64,000 nt of DNA, taken from contig NC_134081.1 of the NCBI RefSeq assembly GCF_000715075.1, forward strand, positions 64,855,653 to 64,919,652, in the 5' to 3' direction. Source of the stretch: Nicotiana tabacum. Its lineage: Eukaryota > Streptophyta > Magnoliopsida > Solanales > Solanaceae. Positions 11,079 through 22,492 of this stretch are shown piece by piece; position 1 is the stretch's first letter; the number at the start of each line of letters is the position of its first letter. The position numbers and the translations under genes were made by a program. Under the pieces are notes generated by a model. The model saw nothing but the letters and a program-made list of their open reading frames with translations. It searched no databases and had not been told where the DNA came from.

Positions 11079-13777
11079 CTAATCTTCATCAGGGGCTACT
11101 TGGTCACCTACGAGGTCTTCACCACCATCGGACTCACCCAACTTTTCGGACCCCTTGGAATCTTCCTCGGGATACGCCAGCTTCCTGGACTTCGCTTTGT
11201 ATATCTTGCCATTTTCGATTTCAGCCAATACGTCAAAATTCTAAGCGTGGACTCCATCAAGGGCCTCCCTTCGAGATTTCCACCTCGCATGCTTCATCAT
11301 GTTTCTTGCTTGGTCCTGAATCGCCTCGGCATCAGCTTTATATTGGGCCACCTTATCATCAGCCTCGGCCCTGACCACAATAACCTCTGACTTGGCCGAC
11401 TCAAGCTCTTTGGCCAGATTCTCCTGATCGGAGATAGCCGAGTTTAGCAGAGACTGAAAACCATCAATCTTTCTAGCCTGCACCAAGTTTTTCTCCCTTG
11501 CATCCCGAAGCTGAACCTCAGCCAAAGCCAATTGAGCCCGGACAGTCTCCTTCTCCGAGGCCAGGCGATCCATGTTCTTCTTCCATTCTTCGGCCTCGGC
11601 TTTGACCGCATCCACCTCCCCCTCGATCTAGTCAAGCTTTTTTTGAACCTGCAGGTTTGGATTGTCAGACATTGTGTCTGACTCATCATGACAAACTTCA
11701 AAAACTCTTCTTACCTACTCGACCAAGTTGGCATGCTCCTTCCAAGCCGCTTCTAGATCAGCCTAGGATTTCTCACTAAGAAGCTTGTAAGCATCCTTCT
11801 TCTCAGAGAGCTCCGGAGTCTCGACCTCGTGATGTTTGAAGTCTTCTCAGAATTAGAGAAAAACCTCATGATGAAGTATCGAGGCCTTCATACACAAAGG
11901 AAAATGTTACGATTATTTAATAAAGGGAAAACATTACCTAGGCCTGGAAGTACATAATAAAGGGATATTCGAAGTTACCCAATTCAACGCCTGTTGAGCT
12001 ACGTTGAAAAGGCAGGGTGAATCCACCTCGTTCATATTAGCTTGATCATCCTCAATTACCAGGAACCGAAGATAACTGGCCACCCCTACGGGGATGGAAA
12101 GGACCCGGGCATCTTTAGGAAGGGAAAAAACAACGGTGCATTTTTGATCGGGATATGCACTCGGGGAAGGAAATTGATCGACCAATTTCGGGCTCGAGGA
12201 AGGACCTCTTGCTTCAGAGGGTGAGTTCTTCCTTGGTATCTCTATATCACCAAATCCAAAGTCATCCTCCGTGTCTGTCGAATCCACGCCATCAAACAAA
12301 CCACGAAACGGGTCATTCGATCTGTAGGCTTCCTCGATGGGGCGTTCTTTTGCTTCTTGGGCCTCGTTAAACATCGACTCTAAGAACGAGGGTGACTCAG
12401 CAATATCTATTAGACCGATTTCTTCCTGCGAGGTTTTGCTCGTACCTCGTAAAGCCTCAGCTCCTACCTCCACCTCGGCCTCATGAAATTCGGCCTCGCC
12501 TCCCCCTGGTTCGGAGGCCCCTTGCCTTTCAAGCTGCTGCAACATATTGGCCACTAGATCAAAGGCTTCTCCTTCCCCCTCGAATTCGTCCCTCAGTCGA
12601 TAGAGTGAGTCCAGGGACAGTGCTCGACCACTGATGCTTCCCTTAGGTTTACGAGCCAATTGTTTCTTTAGCCTTTTCTTCTTAGGGTCCGGGGAACTCG
12701 GAGCCTTTTTCCTTTTCTTCTCTTTATCCTGTCCTGAGGCAGGGGATCAGTGAAGATATTGTCATAACCAGACGAAGGCCTCATCTCAGCATCTTTTGGT
12801 AAACCTACAAAAAAGAAGTAAAAACAAGTTAGAAATTGATAAAGCGAAAGGGAAATCAAAGTAATTTGAGAAAGCTCTTACCATGGGAACGAGCCTCCCA
12901 TCATCCCTTCGAGAGCTCGCACCACGAATGATCGGAATAAGGTCTCTGTTTTACAATTCCCTTGACCCATTCCTTGAGTCGAGGAACCGCATCCGGCATC
13001 CGTGCAACAACTGCACCATAGCAAACTATAGATGAGAGGGGAAGGAAAAAAACATCAAACAAAATCTTAAATGTAGGATTACACTTACGCTTCATATTCC
13101 ACTTCTCGAGAAATGGCATATGCTCGGCTACGATTAAATTCGAGGTCTTCAGTCGAACAAAATGAGCCAACCAGCCTCGGTCCCGATCCTCATCGATGCT
13201 AAAAAAAAGGGCCTTAGTGGCCTGACGTGTAAGCTTGATTAATCCCCCTCTATAGAGCCGGGGGCTATACAGGTTCATAAGGTGGTCAATGGTGAAGGTA
13301 TATCCCTAGACCTTGCTCATAAAGAAGTGGAGAAGCTTTACTATTCTCCAGAACGAAGGATGAATCTGACCGAGGGTCACCTCGTACCTCTTAGAGAAGG
13401 CGATGATGACCGGATCTAAAGGACCCAGCGTAAAAGGATAAGTGTAAATACTTAAAACCCCTCCACGTGGGTGGTGATCAATTCCTCGGGGGTAGGGACC
13501 ACTACAAGCTTATTGGCCCAGTTGCAATCCTCCTTGACCCTCTCGAGGACACTGTCGGTGACCGAACATATGTACCTCGAGACCGTCTTGCACCGACCCG
13601 GTACCGAGGAGGTTTTCTCAACCTAGAAATCAGCTCCGGTTGGACACCCCACCGGTACAAACATCTTTGGAGGGGTTCTGTTGTCGGTTCTTCAGTAACA
13701 ACAGGCGAAGCATTCTCAGACGGTCTCGAGGAAGAGGGATTTTCATTTTGAGGAACGGATTTTGAAGTCTTTGCCAT
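11079..13777 (-). pseudogene. spliced antisense ORF of the Tat element (gypsy-type transposon domain, coiled coil)
   Basis: Read on the minus strand from ATG 13777 (MAKTSKSVPQNE) to TAG 11079. The first exon has a proline/serine-rich start, then a globular part (RLYSPRLYRGGLIKL, DEDRDRGWLAHFVR) matching the domain known as putative gypsy-type transposon (PF04195-like). Introns with GT...AG borders can be read at about 13088-13011, 12881-12805 and 11978-11886, and codon phase is kept across them. The middle exons are acidic and low-complexity. The last exon (about 11885-11079) has a long Glu/Lys/Ala heptad-like coiled coil and an acidic tail. A frameshift lies in exon 1 (about 13600-13660), another near 12740, and there are several stops, so the copy is dead. 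Its role in the element is unknown; antisense ORFs at this place are known in Tat elements. Confidence 0.75.
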
Positions 13778-14327
13778 TTGCTTCTAAATAGAGGAGAAAC
13801 GAAGATGGTGATAAAAAAAGATTTATAATTAATAGATGACTTATGAAAGCTTTCAGAAAACCAGAAGGGAAAAAGTTTTAAACTAAAGCTTTCATAAAAC
13901 CAGAAGGGAAGAAGTTTTAAACTTAAGTTTTCAGAAGACCAGAAGATGAGAGTAATGAAATTTTCTTAAAACACAAGGGCCCAATGTAAAAGTTCTAATG
14001 AATGGATGAAAAGGGGGTATTTGTTGTTTTCTCAAATGGAGGTTCACATCCTGTAGTGGACGACCGTTAACTGACACACATTTAATGCCTTGAAGACTGG
14101 GCCGACGGGACATTTCAACTATTCTTGTCACTTACATCATGAATTCTTCGTCATGATTTATCGGAGTGAGAATCGGAAGCTCGTATTATTTCTCATCATT
14201 TACTCTCCAAAAAATAAAGGGATTTTGACGTCATGTTTTTGTCACTTGCGTCATGGTATATCGAAGTGAGAATTTGAGGCACATGTCGTCCCTCATCATC
14301 TACTCTTCGAAGAATGAGGGGACTATC
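13778..14327 (+). other. 3' non-coding region and purine tract of the Tat element
   Basis: This is the leader of the antisense gene followed by the region before the 3' LTR. Around 13840-13935 a short phrase (AGCTTTCA..AAACCAGAAGGGAA..AAGTTTTAAACT) is repeated about three times. A 71-base unit occurs twice at 14152-14222 and 14252-14322, each ending in a purine-rich tract; the second, AAGAATGAGGGGA, is the probable polypurine tract used for plus-strand priming, five bases from the LTR. Confidence 0.65.
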
Positions 14328-15112
14328 TCTATACGGGTAAAACTGAGCTCGATATTCGATCCAGCTTCAGAACTCCCTAATTAGGCCAGGGTTGAAATAT
14401 CTTTGATCGGGTGAAGTCGAGCTCGAAGATCAATCTGACATCTAACACCCTGGGCCAAGATCGGCACATGGTGATTATGATCGAACCCAAAGCATTGTCA
14501 ACGTTAGCCATCAAAACAATCAGATTTTCCCTCGAGTTTACCGAAGGCATAACCGGTCTTATTTACAACGGCCTCAAAGAAAGCTTTGCCAACTCATCCA
14601 ACAGGGGGCCGTAAGTCTCACCATTAACCAGTCATTATGGCAGAAATCACAGAACGACTCATAAAGGGAACCAACGGTCAACAAATCAAGGACTTTTGCC
14701 TTTTATAGAATAATAAAATAATACCTTAAATGGTGGATCTCCCCTAATATATAAAAGGGACTTGACAATTCATTAGGAACATAGTAGCATATACTGATAA
14801 GCAATACATTCTCTAAGTTCTTGCTCTTTGATTTTTTTGTGTGAATAAAAGTGTATTCAACTCAAGGGTGGCTTGCTTCCTTACGTTGAAATCAACCAAC
14901 TCACGTGGGTGACTTGCCTCCTTACGTTGAAATCATCCAAGTCACGTGGGTCTTGCCTCCTTACGTTGAAATCATCCAACTCATGTGGTTTGTAGTTAAA
15001 TTATCGTCATTTATTTCAATTACAATATAATTTTTTGCTTTGTATCAAGTTAATCTACATATCCTTAAAACCATCAACAAATTCAATTGTTATCCGATTT
15101 TGAGGGTAGACA
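14328..15112 (+). repeat. 3' LTR of the Tat element
   Basis: 785 bases matching the 5' LTR, starting TCTATACGGG (the second base differs from TG) and ending GGTAGACA. It is longer than the 5' copy because of a third 41-bp unit (14866-14986). Confidence 0.9.
14866..14986 (+). repeat. 41-bp tandem repeat in the 3' LTR, three units
   Basis: Units start at 14866, 14907 and 14948. The third lacks two bases (GGGTCTTGCC for GGGTGACTTGCC). The 5' LTR has two units. Confidence 0.88.
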
Positions 15113-15117
15113 AAGCT

Positions 15118-15309
15118 ATTATTGTATTTTGTAACATATAAGTTAGATTCATACAACTCTTAACTCTCAATTGGAGTAAAGTCAAGTATAAAATAGGCTA
15201 GATCCAAGACCTGTCCTATGATTTAGGATGGACAAAATCAAGGGATTTTATTTGCACTATATGACTTTTATGTGGTTAATGTTTAGATTTTAAATCTTCT
15301 GAGTACCCA
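15118..15309. other. short unassigned stretch between two elements
   Basis: About 190 bases after the AAGCT duplication. This is the right-hand continuation of the DNA interrupted at 3399. No coding or repeat signal is seen. The boundary with the Tekay gag near 15310 is approximate. Confidence 0.4.
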
Positions 15310-16320
15310 CAAGAATTTGTGGTACACCTTATGAGGATCCACAAGATTTCATAAATCATTGTCATAAGGTATTGCGTAACAGGTGCATAGTGGAGTCTAA
15401 TGGAGTTGACTTCGCAGTATTTCAGATGCATGGCTCGACCAAGAAGTGGTGGTAGGAGTACGTTCGAGGCAGACCAGCAGGTTCACCTTCCCTCACTTGG
15501 GATCAGTTCTAACAACTATTTTTGGAGAAGTTCTTCCCTTTTACTCTGAGAGAGGACTACCGCAGCCAGTTTGAACGCCTTAAGTAGGGTAGCATGACTG
15601 TTATCTAGTACGAGACCAGATTTGTGGATTTATCTCGCCATGTAGTTGTTTTGATCCCTACCAAGATAGAGAGGTTGAGGAGATTTATAAATGGATTTAC
15701 CTACAGTATCAGACTACAGATGGCCAGAGATACTGAGGATTATATTTCTTTTACCCGGGTCGTAGAGATCACCAGGAGGATCGGGAGGATTTGTGGTCAG
15801 GGTAAGAGGCCTCATAATTTTGGTGATTTTAGTGGTGCCTCGTCTGGAGGCAACAGTTCATTTGGTAGAGGCCATCATAGCAGGTCGATTGACTCAGCGC
15901 TTCAGGTATCACACGGTGCTTTGGACAGTCGTGGTTCTTATGAGTTTCATCCTGAGCAGCTAGCATACAACGCGCCTTTAGCTCTGGTTAGTGCATCTCT
16001 GATGCAGAGTTATTAGGGTGGTTATTCAGGTCGACAGGGTCAGCAGACACATTAGCCACATCAGCCGAGGGATTATTATACTTGTGGGGATTCGAGGCAT
16101 GTCGCAAAATTTTGCCCCAGGTCATAGAGCAGTATGCCACAATAGGGCCCTCATGCCATGGTTGAGGCAGCCGTTGCTCCACTACCCGCCCAGCCAGCTA
16201 GAGGGGGTCAAGAAGCCCGAGGTGGTGGTCAGGCTATTAGGGGTGGAGGCCAGCTAGGTAGAGGCCGTCCAAGAGGTGGAGGTCAAACTGGTGGGGCTTA
16301 GTCCTATTTCTATGCATTTC
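15310..16320 (+). pseudogene. Tekay gag, broken
   Basis: The text starts with EDPQDFINHCHKVL, then the core (SLTWDQF..LFLEKFFPFTLRED) and IPTKIERLRRFINGFTYSIRLQMARDTED at about 15655-15745. A Gly/Ser/Arg-rich tail and a zinc knuckle near 16075-16120 follow (YYTCGDSRHVAKFCP). The first cysteine of the knuckle is Tyr, so it could not bind zinc normally. Several in-frame stops are present (about 15456, 15511, 15586, 15607, 16015). Confidence 0.82.
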
Positions 16321-16389
16321 TAGCTACACCTGAGGTAGAGTCGTCTGATGCAGTCATCACAGATATTGTTCCAGTTTTCCATAGAGATG

Positions 16390-16640
16390 CCTCACTTTAT
16401 TTGATCTGGGTTCCAGTTATTCATATGTGTCATCCTATTTTGCTTCATATTTGGATACGTCTCATGATTCCTTGAGTGCCTCTATTTATGTGTCTATGCA
16501 TGTGGGAGATTCTATTATGGTAGATCGTGTTTATTGCTCGTGTGTGGTCTCTATCGAGGGCTATGAGACTAGGGTAGACCTTTTCTTGCTCAGTATGATA
16601 GACTTTGATGTGATCCTAGGCATGGATTAGTTGTCACCAT
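16390..16640 (+). pseudogene. Tekay aspartic protease region
   Basis: The active-site segment reads LFDLGSSYSYVSSYFASYL, with the catalytic D followed by L-G-S instead of P-G-S. The end is DFDVILGMD, as in Tekay proteases. A stop follows at 16628-16630. Confidence 0.78.
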
Positions 16641-16656
16641 ATTACGATATTCTGGA

Positions 16657-17705
16657 TTGTCATACTATTACTGTGACATTGGTGATGACGGTTCATTGGG
16701 TCATGTTCCCAGTAGGGTGGTGTCTTATTTGAAGGCACAACAAATGGTCGAGAAAGGGTGTTTGGCATACTTAGCCTTTGTGAGGTATGTAAGTGCTAAT
16801 ACTCCTACCATCGAGTTAGTTCCGGTATTAAGAGACTTTTCAGATGTGTTCCAAATAGACCAAACAGGTATGCCGCCCGATAGGGATATTGATTTCGGTA
16901 TTGACTTAGTACCGGGCACTCAACCCATATCTATTTCACTATATCGCATGGCATCAGTAGAGTTGAAGGAGTTAAATGAATAACTTCGGGATTTGCTTGA
17001 TAAGGGATTTATCAGACCGAGTGATCTTCCTTGGGGTTCTCCAGTTCTATTTGTGAAGAAGAAAGATGGGTTTATGAGGATATGTATTGACTACAGGAAG
17101 CTGAACAAAGTTATAGTTAAGAACAAGTACCCACTACTGCGTATTGATGATTTGTTTGACCAGCTTCAAAGTGCTAAGGTGTTCTCGAAGATTGATCTGA
17201 GATCATGATATGATCAGTTGAAGATCCGGGCTTCAGACATCCCGAAAACGGCCTTCGGGACTCACTATGGCCACTATGAGTTTCTGGTGATGTCTTTCGG
17301 GCTGACCAATGCCCGAACATCTTTCATGCACTTTATGAACAATGTGTTCCAACCATACCTTGATTCCTTCATCATCGTATTCATTGACAACATATTTGTG
17401 TACTCTTGCATCCAGGAGGAATTTGAGCAGCACTTGAGGGTCGTGCTCCAAACCTTGATGGAGAAGAAACTATATGCTAAATTCTCCAAGTGTGAGTGTT
17501 GGCTTAATTCAGTTGCATGCTTGGGCCACGTGGTGTCCAGTGAGGGAATTAAGGTGGATTCGAAGAAGATTGAGGTAGTTCAAAACTGGCCTATACCTAC
17601 TTTAGTTACAAAGATTCAGAGCTTCTTAGGTTTGGCCAGATATTATCGCCGTTTTGTGGAGGGCTTTTCGTCCATCGCAACTCCTTTGACTAGATTGATC
17701 TAGAA
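16657..17705 (+). pseudogene. Tekay reverse transcriptase, broken
   Basis: The stretch includes PPDRDIDFGIDLVPG, the fingers ([36 protein letters not shown]), motif A (FSKIDLRS) and [11 protein letters not shown]. The catalytic box is FIDN (N codon at 17389-17391) where FIDD is expected. Stops lie at 16981 and about 17206. The thumb follows ([25 protein letters not shown]) and ends at a TAG near 17701. Confidence 0.88.
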
Positions 17706-18200
17706 GGGCTCTCCATTCAGATGGTCCGGTAAGTGTAAGTTGATCTTTTAGAAGCTCAAGACTGCATTAACTACAACCCAGTGGTGGTATTGCCTATAGG
17801 TTTGAGATCTTACACCGTGTATTGTGATGCATTGCATATTGAACTTGGTGCGGTGTTGATGTAGGACGGTTGGGTGATTGCCTATGCGTCTCGGCAGTTG
17901 AAGGTTCATAAGAAGAATTAACCTGTGTATGATTTAGAGTTGGTAGCCATTGTTCATGCGCTGAAAATTTAGAGGCACTATCTGTATGGCGTTCCTTGCG
18001 AGGTCTATACCAACCATCGAAGTCTCCAGCACCTGTTCAACCAGAAGGACCTTAACTTGTGGCAGCAGAGATGGTTAGAGTTGTTGAAAGACTATAATGT
18101 CACCATACTATATCATCTAGGGAAGGCCAATGTGTTGGCCAGTGCATTGAGTAGGAAGGCTGAAGGCATGGGCAGTTTGGCATATTTACCAGTAGATGAG
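17706..18200 (+). pseudogene. Tekay RNase H, broken
   Basis: Readable pieces are YCDALHIELGAVLM (about 17820-17860), VIAYASRQLKVHKKN, YDLELVAIVHALKI and the end [18 protein letters not shown] (about 18110-18170). Stops are frequent. Order and motifs fit the RT-linked RNase H that removes the RNA template. Confidence 0.8.
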
Positions 18201-18289
18201 AGGTCTCTAGCCATAGATGTTTAGGTTTTAGCCAATCAGTTCGTGAGGTTGGATATTTCGGAGCCTAGACGGGTCTTGCTTGTGTTGTG

Positions 18290-19430
18290 GAACAATCATC
18301 ATTGTTGGAGCGTATCAAGGCTCGCCAGTTTGATGATCCTCACTTGTTAGTATTGAAGTATATGGTGCAGCGGGGTGGTGTCAAGGAGGTTATGATTGGT
18401 GATGATGGTGTTATGTGGCTTCAAGTCTAGATTTGTGTTCCTAATGTTGATGGCTTGAGAGAGTTGATCCTTGAGGAGGCTCACAGTTTGCGCTATTCCA
18501 TTCACCCAGGCGTCACAAAGATGTACCGTGACTTGAAATAACACTACTGATGGCGGAGAATGAAGAAAGATATTCTTGCTTATGTCTCTCGGTGTTTGAA
18601 TTATCAACAAGTGAAGTATGAGCATCAGAAACTGAGTGGGTTGACTCAGATATTGGAGATACCAGAGTGGAAGTAGGAGCACATTGCTATGGATTTTGTA
18701 GTAGGTTTACCATGGACCTTGAGGAAATGTGACGTAGTCTGGGTTATTATGGACTGGTTGACTAAGTCCGCACACTTCATTCCGGTGATGACTTCCTATT
18801 CTTCAAAGCGGTTGGCTCAGATTTACATTCAGGAGATTATCTGCCTGCACGACGTACCCATTTACATCATTTTTGATCGAGGGGCGTATTTTAGATCACA
18901 TTTTTGGTGAGCCGTGCAACGTGAGTTGGGAACGCGGGTCAAGTTGAGAACCACATTTCATCCTCAGACGGATGGACTGTTTGAGTGCACTATTTAGATC
19001 TTGGATAACATGGTACGTGCATGTGTTATTGATTTCGGAGGTTTATGGGACCAGATTTTACCTCTAGTGCCTACAACAAAAACTATCAGTCGAGCATCCA
19101 GATGGCTTCGTACGAGGCCTTATATGGGAGGCGATGTTGTTCGCCGATTGGTTGGTTTGAACCTGGAGAGGCTAGATTGTTGGGCACTGATTTGGTCTGT
19201 GGTTCTATGGAGAAGGTTAAGCTGATTCAGGAGCGACTTTGCACAACTCAGTCTTGGCAGAAGAGTTTTCGAAACAGGAAGGTTTGAGATGTGGCTTACA
19301 TGGTGGGTAAGAAGGTTCGTCTTCGATGTTGCCTATGAAGGGCGTGATGCGCTTCGGTAAGAGGGGAAAGTTAAGCCCGAGGTTTATCAGCCCGTTTGAG
19401 ATTTTGAAGAGGGTGGCGGAGGTTGTTTAT
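18290..19430 (+). pseudogene. Tekay integrase, broken
   Basis: The zinc-binding part shows SIHPGVTKMYRDL and CLNYQQVK, where the second cysteine of the usual C-x-x-C is Tyr. The core starts IAMDFVVGLPWTLRKCDVVW and has FDRGAYFRSHFW and FHPQTDGLFECTI, so the D-D-E residues are present. The C-terminal part (KGVMRFGKRGKLSPRFISPFEILKRV) is at about 19335-19420. Stops and frameshifts lie throughout. Confidence 0.83.
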
Positions 19431-19529
19431 AGGCTTGCATTGCCTCCTAGCCTAGAAAAGGGTACATTAGGTATTTTACATATCCATGCTTCGGAAGTAC
19501 CATGAGGACATGTCACATGTTTTAGACTT

Positions 19530-19730
19530 CATCACGGTGCAGCTTGACAAGAATCAAACTTATGAAGAAGAGCCGGTAGCTATTCTAGACCAGCAAGGTT
19601 TGTAAGTTGAGATTCAAGAGTTTTCCTGCTATGAAGGTGCAGTGGAGAGGTCTGCCGATCGAGGTGGCTACGTGGGAGTCCGAGTCTGATATACAGAGTA
19701 GATACCCCCATCTTTTTACCAATCCATGTA
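19530..19730 (+). pseudogene. chromodomain at the end of Tekay pol
   Basis: After integrase comes YEEEPVAILDQQGL and then, in another frame, KVQWRGLPIEVATWESESDI and SRYPHLF. This is the C-terminal chromodomain of chromoviruses, which is thought to steer integration toward heterochromatin. A TAA follows QGL at about 19603, then a frameshift. Confidence 0.75.
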
Positions 19731-19765
19731 CTTTTCTAAGTCCGTTCGAGGACGAATGTTTCTTT

Positions 19766-19778
19766 TAGAGGTAGAGAA
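19766..19778 (+). other. polypurine tract of the Tekay element
   Basis: The purine-rich run TTAGAGGTAGAGAA ends directly at the TG of the LTR. It is the plus-strand primer site. Confidence 0.75.
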
Positions 19779-22492
19779 TGTGATGACCTGATAGGTCATT
19801 TTGAGTAGTAGCCCTAATTTTAGTGTTTTGAGACCTCTCATACCTTCATTTTATGTTTCTTGATTTACGTGCATGGCTCGTATCGCTTTTCGAAAAACTT
19901 TTACGTAAATGTTTTAGGAAAATGTGATTTTTGACTTAAAATGAGGCCAAAGTTGACCACAGTCAACATTTTGGGTAAACTACCTCGGATCAGTGTTTTA
20001 TCGATTCCAGTTGGTTCGTATGATATTTTTGGACTTGTACGCAAATTTGGTTGGAGTCCGGAGTGACCCGAATGCATTTCGGTGCATTATGGGAGAAATT
20101 GTGAAAAATGAGTTTAAGTTGAAAATTCATGAGTTTTGAGGATCGATTCTTGTTATTTGATGTTATTTTGATGATTTGAGGCGGCGAGCAAGTTCGTAGG
20201 ATGTTATTACACTCTTGTGCAGTTTCAGTTTGGAGTCCGAGGGGCTTGGGTGATTTTCGGGTGAATATTGGATGGGTTTGGATGGTTTTTGGAGTACTGG
20301 TGCAAGCCTGCGAATCTCGCATTTGCGAGGTCTGGCTCGCATTTGCGAGCCCACTTTTGCAGTCATTGGATCGCACTTGCAAAATGGGGACTGAGGGCTG
20401 GACATCGCATTTGCGAAGGAAACTTTGTATTTGCGGACTGGGTATGGTTCGCATTTTTGAACATTTAGCTGCTTGTGCGAATTCTGGTATCTTTCGACAG
20501 CTTCGCAGATGCAAAGCTTTTATCCGCATTTGCGATGGAGGACAGATCGCATTTGCGAGAATTTAGTCGCATTTGCGACTTTTGTGCATCTGATGCACTG
20601 ATCGCATTTGCGATCAGTGTGTCACATTTGCGTACAAGTGTTTGCAAATACGACGTCTGCATCTGGGTAAAAGAGAAAAAACGGGACATAGATCATTTTA
20701 CACTATTTCTCAACCACAAACACTCTCGATGCGATTTGCGAAGAGCCTTTTCTTCCCAAATTCATTGGTAAGCAACTCTAATTTATTTTCTATTAATTCC
20801 CCACACTTTTCATGAATTTTAAACATCAAACCTATGAATTCCATGGTAGAAATTAGTTGTTTTGGGTAGAATATAGGAATTTTGTAAAATTGAGATTTAG
20901 ACCTCAAATTGAAGTCACATTTCGAAACAAATCACATAACCAGGCCCAGTGGTGAATGGGTGGTCAGGGTTTGGTCTGAATCTCGGATTGCGACGAAATG
21001 AGCCCGGATTTGACTTTTGTTGACTTTTTAAAAATGATCAAAATTGAAATTTTTTCATTCATGGGTAGTTTCTAAAGCTTATTTTGAATTGTTTGATCGA
21101 TAATTGGCTAGATTCGGTTAGTTTGGAGGCTTGTTTGAAAGGCAAGGCCGTGATTGATTGTTGAATTGGTTTCAGAGTGAGGTAAGTATCGTGATAAACT
21201 TTGACATGAGGAAATTAGGGCTTGTTGGTTTATTTGCTACGTGAATTATGTATCGGGACGGTGTATATGCAAGGTGACGAGTATATATATGTTGTCATGG
21301 GTTAAAACATGCAGGTGGAAGTTGTCTTATTGTACCACGTTGTTCCATTTACTACGCTTTCATGCCTTAATTATTGCTATTTCTTTTGTTGTTCACCTTC
21401 GTGTTTATGGCTTATTTTGAAGTTGATGGGATAATTAAAGTTGAGTTTGTTTATCATAACACCACGGTTGAAGTTGAAATTTGTTTCCCACCTTGCTTGC
21501 TACTTTGGATTATTGTTGTTGCTTGGTGAGGAAGAGTGAAAAGCACGAAGGGTGTTTCCTTGCCTTATTTGCATACTGTTATCATTGATTGAGTGATTGT
21601 AAGAATTAAAGCATGAAAGGTGATGTCGTGCACTTGATTGGTTTATTATCATTTATCATGTCATATGAGGAAGAGAGTAAAATCCTGAAAAGCAATGCCA
21701 TGCCATTTCATTTATCATATCATATGGCGGGGATGAGAGTTAAAGCACGAAGGTTGATACCGTGCCATTGCATTTATCATATTACATGGTGAGGATGAGA
21801 GTAAAAGTACGAAGGGTGATGCCATGCAATTTGATGATTTTATTGCTTTACTTGATTTTTGGATTGTGAATTTACTTGGCTGCTTCGTTGCGTATTTAGG
21901 AAAAGAGACTACTTGGTGATTCTGTATTTACTGTTCCGATTATTTGCTCCATTTTATATGTTCCCTTTTCGTTATTACTGTAATTGCTTTACTGGTTATT
22001 TTTGTTGTTTTATATATCTGCACAGGTTTTAGTAGGTGTCTTGTCTTAGCCTCGTCACTACCTTGTCGAGGTTAGGCTTGACACTTACTGTGTACATTAG
22101 GTCGGTTGTACTCATACTATACTTGTGCACTTTTTGTGCAGATTTTGATGTTGAAACCAGCGGAGTCCCGAGAGGCACTTAGCTGATACCAGTTAGTGTC
22201 TCGAGGTAGACCTGCATCTTATTCGCAAGCCTTAGAATTCACTTTCCTATTTTATTGTACTATTATCATTTTATTCGGACAATATTGTATTCCTTTTAAA
22301 CCCTTGTATTCAGCTGAATGTAGCTGCTCATGTACTTTTGACACCAGACCTTGGGATGATTTATGTTTTGACCTTTATCAGTTGTCACATATTCACTACT
22401 TTTTCATTTTACATTATTTGTTTATGTTGTTTTGCCTGGCATTCGGTGTTAGGCGCCATCACGGCCCCGCGGTTGGGATATCGGATCGTGGA
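19779..22492 (+). repeat. 3' LTR of the Tekay element, about 2.7 kb
   Basis: It starts TGTGATGACCTGATAGG after the purine tract. Near the end it has GGTTAGGCTTGACACTTACTG and then GTTAGGCGCCATCACGGCCCCG...GGATCGTGG, the usual Tekay LTR end; the last bases (normally GTGACA) are altered, so the end is set to about 22492. A palindrome array lies at 20317-20650. About 21600-21830 holds three or four diverged units of a phrase like GAGAGTAAAAGCACGAAGGGTGATGCC. Open frames at 19990-20771 are LTR sequence, not genes. Confidence 0.82.
20317..20650 (+). repeat. array of the palindrome TCGCATTTGCGA in the Tekay LTR
   Basis: TCGCA-TT-TGCGA (5-base arms, 2-base centre) is exact at 20317, 20337, 20405, 20547, 20567 and 20602. 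CCGCATTTGCGA is at 20524. Diverged forms are at 20371 (TCGCACTTGCAA), about 20426, 20449 and 20504. Spacing varies (20 to 119 bases), so it is not a tandem repeat. Confidence 0.9.

Larger units (their letters stand above)
3400..15112 (+). mobile_element. Ty3/Gypsy LTR retrotransposon, Tat lineage, complete but inactive
   Basis: Two matching LTRs bound the element (3400-4144 and 14328-15112). The 5' one begins TGTATACGG; the 3' one ends GGTAGACA. The 5-bp target duplication AAGCT is seen at 3395-3399 and 15113-15117. After the 5' LTR comes a primer-binding region (4148-4165), then gag, protease, RT, RNase H, a second (archaeal-like) RNase H, integrase, a long non-coding stretch, an antisense ORF block and a purine-rich tract. 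This order, with dual RNase H and an antisense ORF between integrase and the 3' LTR, is typical of the Tat lineage. Every ORF carries stops or frameshifts, so it cannot transpose by itself. At 11.7 kb it is of usual size for the lineage. Confidence 0.92.
15310..22492 (+). mobile_element. Ty3/Gypsy chromovirus (Tekay lineage), 5'-truncated
   Basis: Gag, protease, RT, RNase H, integrase and a chromodomain follow in order on the + strand. They are followed by a purine tract (19766-19778) and a long LTR (19779-22492) that starts TGTGATGACCTGATAGG, as Tekay LTRs in nightshades do. No 5' LTR is present: sequence upstream of gag is cut at about 15310, so no target duplication can be given. All ORFs have stops. 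Confidence 0.85.

Noticed and set aside
10844..11089. Open frames with repeated Tyr-Ile on both strands
   Set aside because: They are the translation of the TA microsatellite.
11100..12634. Several + strand open frames (for example 11100-11390 and 12392-12634)
   Set aside because: Shadows of the antisense gene, whose minus-strand text has domain and coiled-coil character and splice sites.
20317..20650. Repeated 12-mers as a CRISPR array or a repeat-protein gene
   Set aside because: Irregular spacing, palindromic units, inside an LTR. The open frames crossing it (20201-20566 +, 19990-20529 -) have Cys/Arg-rich text caused by the repeat.
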